Shown here piece after piece: positions 22,559-32,225 of a stretch of DNA of 33,283 nucleotides; position 1 is the stretch's first letter, and every line of letters starts with the position of its first letter. The notes under the pieces are model-generated. The model was given only the letters and a program-made list of their open reading frames with translations. It made no database searches and was not told the origin of the DNA. Origin of the DNA: a virus; the IMG/VR virus record IMGVR_UViG_3300025137_000144, positions 1 through 33,283 of that record, one strand, 5' to 3'. The position numbers and the translations under genes are program-made.

Positions 22559-23064
22559 TTGGGAAAGTAGCTGAATATCAAGCTGCACAACAACAAGCTG
22601 ATTACGATGAAGCCGCTAATGAACAAACAAGGCGTAATGCTGACCAAGCATATCTTGAAGACTTGAGTAGAATAGAAGTAGAAAGAGGCGATGCAGCTAG
22701 AGAAAAAAGCATTGAACAATTAAAAGAAAACCAAAAACGTAAGGGAGACCAAGCAACAGGATTAAACTTAGGGTTTGGTAATCCAACTAGAGTGGTTCAG
22801 AACATAGGCACAGTAATGGATTTAGATTATAACGATATTAACAGAGGCTTTGAAAGAGACATGAACACACTAAACAATCAGCGTAATGATTCTTATGCTA
22901 ATTTACAACGTACATATAACTCGTTGTCACCTATTACTCGTCCAAGTCTTTTAGGTTTAGGATTAGAGGTTGCAGGAGCAGGTAGTTCTTACATGGCAAC
23001 ACCAAGAGATGAAAGAAGGTTCTTCAAAGATTATGGAGCTAAATCAAAAGGAGACACAGCATAA
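22519..23064 (+). CDS. Internal virion protein B, T7 gp14-like (181 aa)
   Basis: ATG at 22519 lies within the end of the previous gene and follows AAAGGAG. The 181 residues are near T7 gp14 (196). It has a short hydrophobic N terminus (MCGFAEASAILSIVGKV), a long charged helical middle (YLEDLSRIEVERGDAAREKS) and a Gly-rich C terminus (LLGLGLEVAGAGSSYMA). In T7 gp14 is ejected into the outer membrane as part of the DNA-ejection channel. The stop overlaps the next ATG as TAATG. Confidence 0.9.
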   Translation: MCGFAEASAILSIVGKVAEYQAAQQQADYDEAANEQTRRNADQAYLEDLSRIEVERGDAAREKSIEQLKENQKRKGDQATGLNLGFGNPTRVVQNIGTVMDLDYNDINRGFERDMNTLNNQRNDSYANLQRTYNSLSPITRPSLLGLGLEVAGAGSSYMATPRDERRFFKDYGAKSKGDTA

Positions 23065-25088
23065 TGGCATACGAATCTAAAGTTTCAAGAAAATACTTTG
23101 GCTCTACATTTGCGGGCAGAGTGCAGCCTGAAAAAGAAACCCAATTAAAACAGTTATCAAAATCATTAGCTTCTGTTTCACCTCAACTTGCAAACATGGG
23201 TACTAACTATGCACTAGGTAAAAAACAAGATGCCGTAAATGAACTTAACTTATTAAGAGCTCAAGGTAAATCTGCAGAAGAAATAAATGCAATAATATTA
23301 AAAGGTGATAATACTGCTCTTTCTAACATGTATTCTGAAAGTGTAGTTCAAGCACATAATGGCAAGTTTGCGGCAGCAGATGTATTGAATGACATTAAGA
23401 TGGACATGGAAAATAATTATGATTACACCACACAAAATTTACAAGAATACTTTGCTCCTTTTTTAGAAAAATATCAATTAGACAACCAAAGCACAAATTA
23501 TCAAACAGGTTTTGCAGCAGTGTTTAATGAGCAAGCCTCTAAATTAAAAATAAAAGATGCAGAAGATAAAGGTAAATATTATAAAGAACAAAAATTAATA
23601 AATTCTGAAAAATTAATAAGTAAAGATATAGTGGCTTATGAAGACATAGACGACCCTGAAACGGGTATCGTAGCACGCTTAAGAAGTTTAACAACACCTT
23701 TACCTAATGTAGATGGTAGTACCGCATCGTATTTAAGTCCGTCAGAAATGAACCAAGTTCAGTTTTCTTATATTCAAAACCTTTTCAAAACAGCACCTAG
23801 AGGGAAAGAAGGTATTAAACAACTTGAATGGGCAAAGAAAGCTCTAAAGGTAGATTTAGGAGTTGGTAAAGGAGGAAATAAACTAGGAACACTGGTAGAC
23901 CGTAACGATAATGCTCAAACATTGTTAAAAAATATTAATGAAAAACTAGTAGCATTAGAAAACCAACAAAGAGTAGATGACAACAAAATAGAGCAAGAGG
24001 AACAAGATAAATTCTTCACTGACTTTTTAAATTTAAAAGAGCCAACTTACAGTAATTTACAAGATTTAGAAAGCAACCTTACTCAATATGGTGAAGAAGG
24101 TGTAGAGTTAATTGATGCTGCTAGGAAAATATTTGCAGTCAACAGATTTACTAATACTGACCCTTCTGTTTCAGATGCCTTTATAACCAGAGCAATGTTA
24201 AATGAATTTGCAACTGTAAATGACCTTGTGAAAGAAGCTGAAGCACTAGATATACCACAAACTACACTTAAATCAGCTTTACAATATCATAGAAATGCAA
24301 AATCAGATGCTCGTAATGGTGTTACTAGCCCTATATTTGAAACTAATGTTATTTATTCAAATTCTAAGCGTGGACTTGTTTTGGCTGTTAAAGAAACAAT
24401 GAAAAATCAAACAACTGGTAATTATGATAGAGGAGCAGACCTCGCTGCATATAACGCAACTACCTTTATGAATAGGTCAATTATGGAATATGAACGTGAA
24501 AATCCAAATGTAACTGACCCGCAGCGAATGAAATTTATGAATGAACTAGGGGCAATGGTAAAACAAGCGTTTAATATAACAGACACACCACAAACAAATC
24601 CTTCTCAGCTACAAGGTAAAACTGCACTAGGAATAGTTCAAGAACAAAAAGAACAACGAAACAATAATGTTGCTATTGAAACTGATAAGCAGCAAGTCAT
24701 TGATGGTGTCATGGATAATATTAATACTTTTGAAGTTCCTAATGATTTTGTTTATCCACAATTTGAACGAGATGTAGCAGAAGAAGAAAATCCAAATGTA
24801 GTAAGAGCAAAAATGTCTGAGCGTTATAAGAAAATTAGAGAAAAATTAAAAACAGACCAAAGAGCTAAATTTAGAGAAGAAGAATACATACCTGCTATTG
24901 AAAATTTAGTAAGTCAAATGATTGATAGACCTTCAGTTGGTACTTTAACAGAGAACATGACAAACATTCAGTATGCTTCATTTGTAGAAAGTATTGCTAA
25001 TGCAGCAGGAATAAGCAAAGAAGACGCTAATCAAGTATTAATAAATTTTGGAGTTTCTAATATAGGAGGTGCATTGAATGGCAACTAA
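23064..25088 (+). CDS. Internal virion protein C, T7 gp15-like (674 aa)
   Basis: ATG at 23064 is coupled to the upstream stop and preceded by AAAGGAG. The 674 residues are mostly helical, rich in Gln, Asn, Lys and Glu, with no membrane segment, and close to T7 gp15 (747) in length and position. In T7 gp15 and gp16 form the inner core and the periplasmic ejection channel that drives DNA entry. The call rests mainly on gene order, size and helical composition. It overlaps the next gene by 11 bases. Confidence 0.87.
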   Translation: MAYESKVSRKYFGSTFAGRVQPEKETQLKQLSKSLASVSPQLANMGTNYALGKKQDAVNELNLLRAQGKSAEEINAIILKGDNTALSNMYSESVVQAHNGKFAAADVLNDIKMDMENNYDYTTQNLQEYFAPFLEKYQLDNQSTNYQTGFAAVFNEQASKLKIKDAEDKGKYYKEQKLINSEKLISKDIVAYEDIDDPETGIVARLRSLTTPLPNVDGSTASYLSPSEMNQVQFSYIQNLFKTAPRGKEGIKQLEWAKKALKVDLGVGKGGNKLGTLVDRNDNAQTLLKNINEKLVALENQQRVDDNKIEQEEQDKFFTDFLNLKEPTYSNLQDLESNLTQYGEEGVELIDAARKIFAVNRFTNTDPSVSDAFITRAMLNEFATVNDLVKEAEALDIPQTTLKSALQYHRNAKSDARNGVTSPIFETNVIYSNSKRGLVLAVKETMKNQTTGNYDRGADLAAYNATTFMNRSIMEYERENPNVTDPQRMKFMNELGAMVKQAFNITDTPQTNPSQLQGKTALGIVQEQKEQRNNNVAIETDKQQVIDGVMDNINTFEVPNDFVYPQFERDVAEEENPNVVRAKMSERYKKIREKLKTDQRAKFREEEYIPAIENLVSQMIDRPSVGTLTENMTNIQYASFVESIANAAGISKEDANQVLINFGVSNIGGALNGN

Positions 25089-28000
25089 TGCAGCAGACAT
25101 TAAGTTTGATGAAAATGGAAACATGATATTTCCATCACAGCAACAACCTGCAGAGCAACCTATTACTGAAATACAAACAAAAATAGAACCAGACCAAGCG
25201 TTAGATTCTTTATTAGATGAAAACTTTTACAAAACTGCACAAAGTTATTATGCGTGGGCAGAAAAAGATGAAACATTTTTAAGCATGTCACATGAAGACA
25301 TTTTAGAAAAATTTTATAACGACAGAGCTTGGGGAAATAACAATACGCTAGGAATGGGTGAAGATTTAATAAATATTAAAAAGGCTGACAGTCAAAGAAT
25401 TAAAGAGTTTGCATTAATACAATCTACTTATGATGCTTTACCGAGCTTTTGGAATGACCCAAATAGAAGTTTTGGTGACTGGTTAATAGATAATGGTGGT
25501 GCAGTGTTAGCTGACCCTATTAATTTAGTAGGTGTTGGTATTGGAGGACAAGCTGCAAAACAAGCTTATAAACAATCATTAACAGCCGCATTAAAAAATA
25601 AAATAGCAAAAGATGTTAGTGCAGATTTAATAGAAGAAGTTGCTAAAACAGGAACAAACCAAGCCATGAAAGCAGCTATAAAAAAAGGTGCAATACGAGA
25701 AGGGCAAATTGGTGCAGGAGCGGCAGTATTGCATGATGGTCTATTACAATCAACAAGAATAGAAGCAGACATGCAAGATGAATTTAGTTTAAAAAGGTCT
25801 GCAATGTCTGGTGCAGCAGGGTTTGGATTAGGCACAGTTTTTGGCGGGTTATTCTCTGCAGGTGCTTTTAAAGTTAGCATGAGAGGAAGTAAAAACAAAT
25901 CTTTAAAACAACTTGAAGATTTACAAAATTATGGAAGAGATGAAATTACAGGAGATAGATTATTTAATGATTTATATGTAAAAAAAGAAACTCCTGAACT
26001 TTATAAAAACATGACAGATGAAGAGATAAACAATATCTCAAGACGGTTTGGAGTCAATGGCAGAACAATGAATAAACAAATCCAAAACCTTAGAAACGTA
26101 CAAGGTCAAGGAAAACCACCAGATAAAAATTTTAACTATGATAAGTTTAGAGACAAAGAAAAAGGCAGTAATTTTGTTGCTAAATATATAGAATCAAGAG
26201 GGGAACAAATAAATTGGGATAAAAGAAGTTTTGCAGATGTAGAAGCAGCAGCATCACAGCTTGGTTTAGACCCTAAAGAATTAGTAAGAAAAGCAAAATC
26301 TACTTCAAAAGATGTAAGAAAACTTCCTGAAACTGTGTTAGCACTAAGTGATTCTATTGCAGCTAATTCATATAAACTTAGAGAAATAGCAACAATTTTT
26401 ACAGACCAAAAGAAAACTTTAAACCCTGACCAAAAACAAAAACTTATAGCAGAATTTTATGGTTATCAAGATATAGTTGACAATCATCTTATTGTAGCAA
26501 AAGACCTTCAATATAGTGCAGCGTTGACTACAGCAGTAGGTAGAATTAGACCAGATAAAAGAAGGGCAGCAGAATTATTATCTTCTCCTGAAAATCCTAA
26601 ATACGCAAAACTTAAACAAGAAAATCCTGAAGAGTTTTTAGAAGCTATTGCTAAACTACCAGACGATAGTCAAATTATCTTAGCTTTGCAAAATGCAAAA
26701 AAAGTAGACGGATGGGCACTTGCTGCAGAATATGTAAACAATAACTTGTTATCTTCACCTGACACACACCTTCTAAATATACTATCAGGTCTTACACAAA
26801 CACAGTGGAAACCTTTTGTTATGCTTTTAAAATCAGCAAACATGGGTATTAGAGGGCAAGAAGGAGCAGCAAGGACAGCTAGAGAAGCCTTAGAAACATA
26901 CGTCTACACTATTACATCTATAAAAACTGCACTACAAAGAGCAGGCAGAAGCATTATAGAAGGAAGACCTTTGTTAGATTCACAACAAATGAAAGTAGAC
27001 AACAACATAAGGCAAGGTCAACTACAATCTTTTATTAATAGTATAGGAGAAACTTTAACTGAACCTATGGGTATTGTTGGGAAAGCAATACAAAAAGGTA
27101 TTGTTAATCCAGTTGCTTTTGGAGCAACATTTCCTTTAAGAGTTTTATCCGCAGGTGATGAACTGTTAAAACAAATGATGTTTAGAGGAAGAATGACCGC
27201 ACAAATAAACAGTAGAATTTTTGAAGGCACAAGCAACACTAAACAGTTAATGAATAAACTAGACGTGTTTTCAGATAAAACTGCATATAAAAAAAGATTT
27301 AAAGAGTTAGAAGCAGAATACATTGATGAAAATGGTGCAGCTAAAGACCGTACCGAGTTTTCTAAAAACCTTGACCAATTATATAGTGACCCTTTACATT
27401 ATGCTAGAGAAGGTTCTTACACACAGCCTGCTTATACAACTAATCCTGAAACTGGTGAATTAGAAGGAGGATTAACAGGTGAAATTCTATCTACTGCACA
27501 AAAACATAAATGGTTAAGAGTTGCAGGGTTACACTTTATTAATACACCTTCAAACTTACTTCGTTTTACAATGCAACATACACCAATACTAGGGCGGTAT
27601 CAGCTACAAATGAGACACATGTTAAAGAAAAGTGCAGATGGTAAATATTTAAATCCTGAAGCAGCAATGGAAGCTCAAGCACGATTAAATACAGGTTGGT
27701 TAATTTGGTCAGCAGCAGTTTTTGCAGCAATGTCAGGAAAAATAACACACGGTGGCTCAAGAGATTACAGAGAAAATAGAGAACGTGAAAACACTACAGG
27801 ATGGCAACCATATGCCCTTAAAAAAGAAGATGGCACTTATATAGATTTAAATCGTCTTGACCCAATAATGATGCCTTTTATGATAGCCGCAGACCTTTTA
27901 CACGCTGTAGATATGTGGGAACAAACAGGAAAAGGCATGCCACAAGAGGTTGAGAATCAGTGGACTGAAGCTTCTATAGGTGTTGTACAAGCTCTTGTAA

Positions 28001-28866
28001 GAAATTTAACTTCTAAGTTTTATACTACAAATATTATAGAAACCGCAGATGCTATATTAGGAGGCAATATGGCTATGTCTCGTGACCCTGAACAAGCAGG
28101 AGCAAGAGAGTTATCTAAATTTGTTTATAAAGCAGTTCCTTTAAGTGGAGGTTTAAGATATTTAAACAGAGTTCAAGACCCTGTTCAAAGAGAAATATTT
28201 GAGTTTACGGATAGATTAAATCGTTTGAATCCAACGGGTGATAACACAGGAATAATGCCTAGAAGAAATATGTTTGGTGAAGTAGTTAAAAAGCAAAATG
28301 GTTGGATGTTTGGATTAGGTGGTGAGGATGGCATAATATCTTCTCCATTTGCTCAAACTAAATTAAGTGATGAAGCTGTTAAAATGTTTTTAGCTGACAG
28401 AGATACGTTTGATTACACAGCTCCAAGTAAAAAAGAACCAAAAACAAAAATAGATTTAAGAACACTTAAAGATGAAAATGGACAAACTGCGTATGATTAT
28501 ATGATAGAACAAAAACAAAATGCTGAATTTAATTATAAAGGTAAAAAACTTAAATTACTAGATTATCTTAATACAATGGTTTCTGATAAAAATAGTAAAT
28601 TGTATAAATTTCCTAAAGGGTTAAATTCTAACGGTAAAGATGTAAGGCAAGCATTTATATTACAAGTAATTAACTTTTCAGAAAAATATGCTTATCATAA
28701 AATGTGGCAAAAATTTCCTGTGATAGAACAAACTTTAAAAGAAAACAATACATTTGATAAAGACTTATTTACAAAACAACAAGAGTCCTTTTTACAACAA
28801 GAACAAACCTACATAAAACCTAATAAAGAACAGTATGAATTTTTAGAAAGCCTCTTAGACGACTAA
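25078..28866 (+). CDS. Internal virion protein D, T7 gp16-like, no visible transglycosylase domain (1262 aa)
   Basis: ATG at 25078 follows TAGGAGG. The 1262 residues are close to T7 gp16 (1318). The protein is largely helical, with hydrophobic stretches such as AAGFGLGTVFGGLFSAGAF near residue 245 and WLIWSAAVFAAMSG near 880 that could enter the membrane during ejection. T7 gp16 begins with a lytic transglycosylase domain; I do not see its catalytic glutamate motif here. The N terminus is instead acidic and Gln/Pro-rich. Role by position and size is DNA ejection across the inner membrane. Confidence 0.88.
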   Translation: MATNAADIKFDENGNMIFPSQQQPAEQPITEIQTKIEPDQALDSLLDENFYKTAQSYYAWAEKDETFLSMSHEDILEKFYNDRAWGNNNTLGMGEDLINIKKADSQRIKEFALIQSTYDALPSFWNDPNRSFGDWLIDNGGAVLADPINLVGVGIGGQAAKQAYKQSLTAALKNKIAKDVSADLIEEVAKTGTNQAMKAAIKKGAIREGQIGAGAAVLHDGLLQSTRIEADMQDEFSLKRSAMSGAAGFGLGTVFGGLFSAGAFKVSMRGSKNKSLKQLEDLQNYGRDEITGDRLFNDLYVKKETPELYKNMTDEEINNISRRFGVNGRTMNKQIQNLRNVQGQGKPPDKNFNYDKFRDKEKGSNFVAKYIESRGEQINWDKRSFADVEAAASQLGLDPKELVRKAKSTSKDVRKLPETVLALSDSIAANSYKLREIATIFTDQKKTLNPDQKQKLIAEFYGYQDIVDNHLIVAKDLQYSAALTTAVGRIRPDKRRAAELLSSPENPKYAKLKQENPEEFLEAIAKLPDDSQIILALQNAKKVDGWALAAEYVNNNLLSSPDTHLLNILSGLTQTQWKPFVMLLKSANMGIRGQEGAARTAREALETYVYTITSIKTALQRAGRSIIEGRPLLDSQQMKVDNNIRQGQLQSFINSIGETLTEPMGIVGKAIQKGIVNPVAFGATFPLRVLSAGDELLKQMMFRGRMTAQINSRIFEGTSNTKQLMNKLDVFSDKTAYKKRFKELEAEYIDENGAAKDRTEFSKNLDQLYSDPLHYAREGSYTQPAYTTNPETGELEGGLTGEILSTAQKHKWLRVAGLHFINTPSNLLRFTMQHTPILGRYQLQMRHMLKKSADGKYLNPEAAMEAQARLNTGWLIWSAAVFAAMSGKITHGGSRDYRENRERENTTGWQPYALKKEDGTYIDLNRLDPIMMPFMIAADLLHAVDMWEQTGKGMPQEVENQWTEASIGVVQALVRNLTSKFYTTNIIETADAILGGNMAMSRDPEQAGARELSKFVYKAVPLSGGLRYLNRVQDPVQREIFEFTDRLNRLNPTGDNTGIMPRRNMFGEVVKKQNGWMFGLGGEDGIISSPFAQTKLSDEAVKMFLADRDTFDYTAPSKKEPKTKIDLRTLKDENGQTAYDYMIEQKQNAEFNYKGKKLKLLDYLNTMVSDKNSKLYKFPKGLNSNGKDVRQAFILQVINFSEKYAYHKMWQKFPVIEQTLKENNTFDKDLFTKQQESFLQQEQTYIKPNKEQYEFLESLLDD

Positions 28867-28867
28867 T

Positions 28868-28890
28868 TATAAAGTACCCCTTTTAGAAGA
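28868..28890 (+). promoter_or_regulatory. Candidate phage RNA polymerase promoter 4
   Basis: TAAAGTACCC (28870-28879) followed by CTTT and TAGAAGA matches the recurrent pattern and is close to promoter 3. It starts two bases after the internal virion protein D stop and lies upstream of the tail fibre gene. Confidence 0.7.
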
Positions 28891-28924
28891 GTTTTACCCA
28901 AATCACAACATTTAAGGAAATAAT

Positions 28925-30976
28925 ATGGCTAACAGTTTTGTCCGATATACAGGCGATGGAACAACTACTGCTTATTCTATCCCTTTTAGCTATCGTGTAG
29001 CCACAGATTTAACAGTAACACTAGCAGGTGTAACTAGTACAGCGTTTACTATTAATGCTGCAGGCACTACATTAACTTTTAGTTCTGCTCCTGCAGGTTC
29101 GGCAGCTATTGAAATACGAAGAAAAACCAGTCAAACATCTCGATTAACAGATTATGAATCAGGGTCTATACTTACAGAAACAGACTTAGACACTGACTCT
29201 ACACAAGCTTTCTTTATGTCACAAGAAGCTATTGATGATGCTAATGATGTTATTAAAATATCTAATACAAACTTTCAATGGGATGGTCTTAATAAAAGAT
29301 TAACTAATATTGCAGACCCAACAGGTGCTCAAGACTTAGCTACAAAGAGTTATGTAGATACAGGAGCTACTTCCGCATCCTCTAGTGCTACAGCAGCCGC
29401 AAGTTCTGCCACCGCAGCAGCTTCGAGTGCTACAAGTGCTACCAGTTCTGCAACCAGTGCTACCAGTTCTGCAACAAGTGCTACCGCTTCAGCGTCAACT
29501 GCAACTACAAAAGCAGGCGAAGCATCTACAAGTGCTACCGCAGCAGCTTCGAGTGCTACGAGTGCAGCTTCGAGTGCAACTACAGCAACGACTAAAGCTA
29601 CCGAAGGTGTGAGTTCGGCAACTGCAGCAGCTACTTCTGCAACCGCAGCATCAACTTCGGCAACCGCAGCAGCGTCCAGTGCTACTACAGCCTCGACAGC
29701 AGCTACAAATGCAGGGACATCTGAAACCAATGCAGCTACTTCAGCAACCGCAGCAGCCGCAAGTGCGACAGCAGCCGAAGGTTATACCGATGCGTTTGAT
29801 GATAAATACTTAGGTTCTAAATCTTCTGACCCTGCAACAGACAATGATGGCGATGCACTAACAGACGGTGCACTATATTTTAATACTACAGCTAATACAA
29901 TGAAGGTTTATGATTTAGGCACAACTGCGTGGTTAAACATGGCGTTGTCTAGTTCTGACCAAACAAATGTAAACACAGTTGCAACTAACATAACTAATGT
30001 AAATAGTGTTGGAAGTAACATTTCTAATGTAAATTCAGTTGCAGGCAACTCAACAAACATTAATGCAGTGGCAGCAGATTCTAGTGATATTGGTACTGTC
30101 TCTACAAACATTGCAAGTGTTAATACCGTAGCTTCTAATGTTACTAATGTAAATTCATTTGCTAACTTATATACTATTTCAGCAGGAGCACCATCATCTC
30201 CATCATCAGGAGACCTTTGGTATGACTCTACTAACAATGTTCTTAAAAGTTATAATGGTAGTTCTTGGGCAGCAGTAACTTCTGCAACCAGTGGTATTAC
30301 AAATGTTGTAGATGATACATCACCTCAATTAGGTGGCGATTTAGATGCTAATGGTAATGATATTGACATGGGTACTAATGTTATTACTGACACTAAAGTC
30401 GGTCAATGGGATACTACCTACGGTTATGGCAATCATGCTTCAGCAGGTTATGTAGTTGCTTCTAATAATTTATCAGATGTAACTGCAACAACAGCTCGAA
30501 CTAACTTAGGACTAGGTGCTTTATCTACTCTAGGTACTGTAGGCACTGCACAGATTGACAATGATGCTGTAACAGTAGACAAACTAAATTTAATAGCTAC
30601 TAGCTCTGTTCCTAGTTTAGAAGCTAAGGGTGATGGAGTATCACAAGATGGTTACATACAATTAAATTGTTTTGCTAACTCTCATGGTATTAAACTTAAA
30701 AGTCCACCACATAGTGCAGGAGCAACATACACATTAACATTTCCTAACACAGACGGAAATGCAGATGAGTTTCTGCAGACAGATGGGTCTGGTGTATTAA
30801 CATGGGCAGAAGCAGGCGGTGCATCAGCAGATGGCACTATATATGAAAACGCAACAACAATATCTAGTGATTATACTTTAACTACTGGAAAGAATGGCAT
30901 GTCTGTAGGAGCTATAACTTTAGCAACAGGCGTTACAGTAACTATTCCCACAGGACAACGATGGGTAATTTTATAA
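28925..30976 (+). CDS. Tail fibre protein with T7 gp17-type N-terminal domain (683 aa)
   Basis: ATG at 28925 follows TAAGGAAA. Residues 1-145 match the virion-attachment domain of T7 gp17 (FVRYTGDGTTTAYSIPFSYR, IEIRRKTSQTSRLTDYESGS, ATKSYVDTGA). Then come about 135 residues of Ala/Ser/Thr repeats likely to form a trimeric helical shaft, a FDDKYLGSKSSDPATDNDGD segment near 289, and seven 10-residue repeats of the type TNVNTVATNI at about 346-414. Later modules follow: GDLWYDSTNN, PQLGGDLDANGNDI, ASNNLSDVTATTARTNLGLG. Three copies would form each fibre, attached at the tail nozzle. The C terminus probably interacts with downstream fibre or tip proteins. Confidence 0.93.
   Translation: MANSFVRYTGDGTTTAYSIPFSYRVATDLTVTLAGVTSTAFTINAAGTTLTFSSAPAGSAAIEIRRKTSQTSRLTDYESGSILTETDLDTDSTQAFFMSQEAIDDANDVIKISNTNFQWDGLNKRLTNIADPTGAQDLATKSYVDTGATSASSSATAAASSATAAASSATSATSSATSATSSATSATASASTATTKAGEASTSATAAASSATSAASSATTATTKATEGVSSATAAATSATAASTSATAAASSATTASTAATNAGTSETNAATSATAAAASATAAEGYTDAFDDKYLGSKSSDPATDNDGDALTDGALYFNTTANTMKVYDLGTTAWLNMALSSSDQTNVNTVATNITNVNSVGSNISNVNSVAGNSTNINAVAADSSDIGTVSTNIASVNTVASNVTNVNSFANLYTISAGAPSSPSSGDLWYDSTNNVLKSYNGSSWAAVTSATSGITNVVDDTSPQLGGDLDANGNDIDMGTNVITDTKVGQWDTTYGYGNHASAGYVVASNNLSDVTATTARTNLGLGALSTLGTVGTAQIDNDAVTVDKLNLIATSSVPSLEAKGDGVSQDGYIQLNCFANSHGIKLKSPPHSAGATYTLTFPNTDGNADEFLQTDGSGVLTWAEAGGASADGTIYENATTISSDYTLTTGKNGMSVGAITLATGVTVTIPTGQRWVIL
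29411..29559 (+). repeat. Internal DNA repeats in the tail fibre shaft
   Basis: A 21-base unit beginning AGTGCTACCAGTTCTGCAAC occurs in tandem at 29435-29455 and 29456-29476 (last base differs). A 23-base unit beginning ACCGCAGCAGCTTCGAGTGC occurs at 29411-29433 and again, identical, at 29537-29559. They encode Ala/Ser/Thr shaft repeats. The direct repeats are possible sites of slippage or recombination that change fibre length. Confidence 0.8.
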
Positions 30977-30985
30977 GGAAAAATT

Positions 30986-31420
30986 ATGGCAGCTAAACTT
31001 AATGCAGACACCAGTAGTGGATTAAAATTAGAATCAGATACTACAGGTATTTTAGAACTACAATCAGGAGCTTCTACTAAAGCAACAATAAATAGTAATG
31101 GTTTAACTTTAAATGACACAATGGTTGTTGGCTCGGTAACAGAGACACAAACAACTAAATCAGCAAGCTTTACTCCCAACCTAACTACAGAAGGCACAGT
31201 GTATTCATGTACAGGAACAATGACTATTACTATGCCTGCTGTAGCGGCAGGTAAATCATTTACTATTGTCCATGCAACAGGCGACAGTATTACATGGGGC
31301 GGAACTATAAAATGGAATGGTGGGGCAGAACCCGCTAAAGGAACAGCAATAGATATGTATGTGTTTTATTCAGACGGTACTAACTGGTATGGTATGCAGT
31401 CTGGAACTGGATTTGCTTAA
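30986..31420 (+). CDS. Tail-fibre-associated protein (144 aa)
   Basis: ATG at 30986 follows TAAGGAAAA. The 144 residues are strand-rich: MAAKLNADTSSGLKLESDTT, STKATINSNGLTLNDTM, then a C-terminal block with FTIVHATGDSITWGGTIKW. This pattern of short beta repeats is typical of phage fibre and baseplate proteins, especially those of marine phages. Its stop codon overlaps the next ATG by one base, so it is translated with the glycine-rich protein. A structural or chaperone role in the receptor-binding apparatus is likely. Confidence 0.7.
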   Translation: MAAKLNADTSSGLKLESDTTGILELQSGASTKATINSNGLTLNDTMVVGSVTETQTTKSASFTPNLTTEGTVYSCTGTMTITMPAVAAGKSFTIVHATGDSITWGGTIKWNGGAEPAKGTAIDMYVFYSDGTNWYGMQSGTGFA

Positions 31421-32205
31421 TGTTTAATCGACTAAGAGCAATGAAAGCTGCAGGAGCAGGTGGAGTTGTTGAGATTGCTTTAACTATTTCTGGTGACACG
31501 CATAACTATAATATTTATTCTAATAGAGGTAGTGATTACGATGCAGGTAATACTATTCTTACTCTTACTATTAACTCTGGAATATATGTAGGTTCAACTT
31601 CTACAGGAACAGCAGGATTAATTATACCAAGTGACTTTCATGCAGACGACCAAATATTTATTATTAATAATGGATTTATTGTTGGCATGGGTGGAGCAGG
31701 TGGAACTGGTGCTAATGGTACTGGCTCTAATTCTAATGGTTTTGCAGGCGGTTCTGGTGGTACTGCTATTTCAGCATCACGAGCTGTAAGTATTGCTAAC
31801 AATGGCACAGTCGCAGGAGGCGGAGGTGGCGGAGGTGGCACAGGCAGAAGACTTATTTGTTTGTCTGCAGGTTATTGTGGTTGTTCTGCTATTGGTATTT
31901 ATCGTGGTAATGGTGGTGGCGGAGGTGCAGGCTACAATGGTGGTGCAGCTGGTCCTCACGGTTATGCGGTACACGGTGGAGGAGCATATGGTTCTGCAGG
32001 TTCTAAAACAGGCGGTGGAGCAGGAGGAAGTAACAGCAACATGCCATCAGCAGGTGGTGCAGGTGGTGGATTAGGAGGTGCAGGAAATACAGGTGCTAGT
32101 TATGATGGTAGTGGAGGTTCTGGAGGTTCGGCAGGTAACTATGCTACAGGTAACTCTAATATTACATGGACAACAACAGGAACACGTTTAGGTGGAGTAA
32201 GTTAA
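31420..32205 (+). CDS. Glycine-rich fibre or adhesin-like protein (261 aa)
   Basis: ATG at 31420 overlaps the upstream stop. After a strand-rich N-terminal part (residues 1-90, ending GFIVGMG), the protein becomes very glycine-rich: AGGTGANGTGSNSNGFAGG, an eight-glycine run near 133-140, and many GGAG and GNGG units to the end. Between these lies a three-cysteine segment (LICLSAGYCGCSA). Long glycine repeats of this kind can pack as a polyglycine-II bundle, as in the gp38-type adhesin tip of T-even-like phages; intervening variable loops bind the receptor. That comparison is structural reasoning only. Position beside the tail fibre supports host recognition. Confidence 0.7.
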   Translation: MFNRLRAMKAAGAGGVVEIALTISGDTHNYNIYSNRGSDYDAGNTILTLTINSGIYVGSTSTGTAGLIIPSDFHADDQIFIINNGFIVGMGGAGGTGANGTGSNSNGFAGGSGGTAISASRAVSIANNGTVAGGGGGGGGTGRRLICLSAGYCGCSAIGIYRGNGGGGGAGYNGGAAGPHGYAVHGGGAYGSAGSKTGGGAGGSNSNMPSAGGAGGGLGGAGNTGASYDGSGGSGGSAGNYATGNSNITWTTTGTRLGGVS

Positions 32206-32225
32206 TTTTAATTTAAGGAAAAATT

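Noticed and set aside
29350-29730. A reverse-strand 126-residue reading frame, Val/Ala-rich
   Set aside because: It mirrors the Ala/Ser repeat shaft of the tail fibre on the opposite strand; low complexity keeps it open. No ribosome binding site and all other genes are on the + strand.
31638-31841. A reverse-strand proline-rich reading frame
   Set aside because: Proline codons are the complement of the glycine codons in the adhesin-like gene; it is a shadow.
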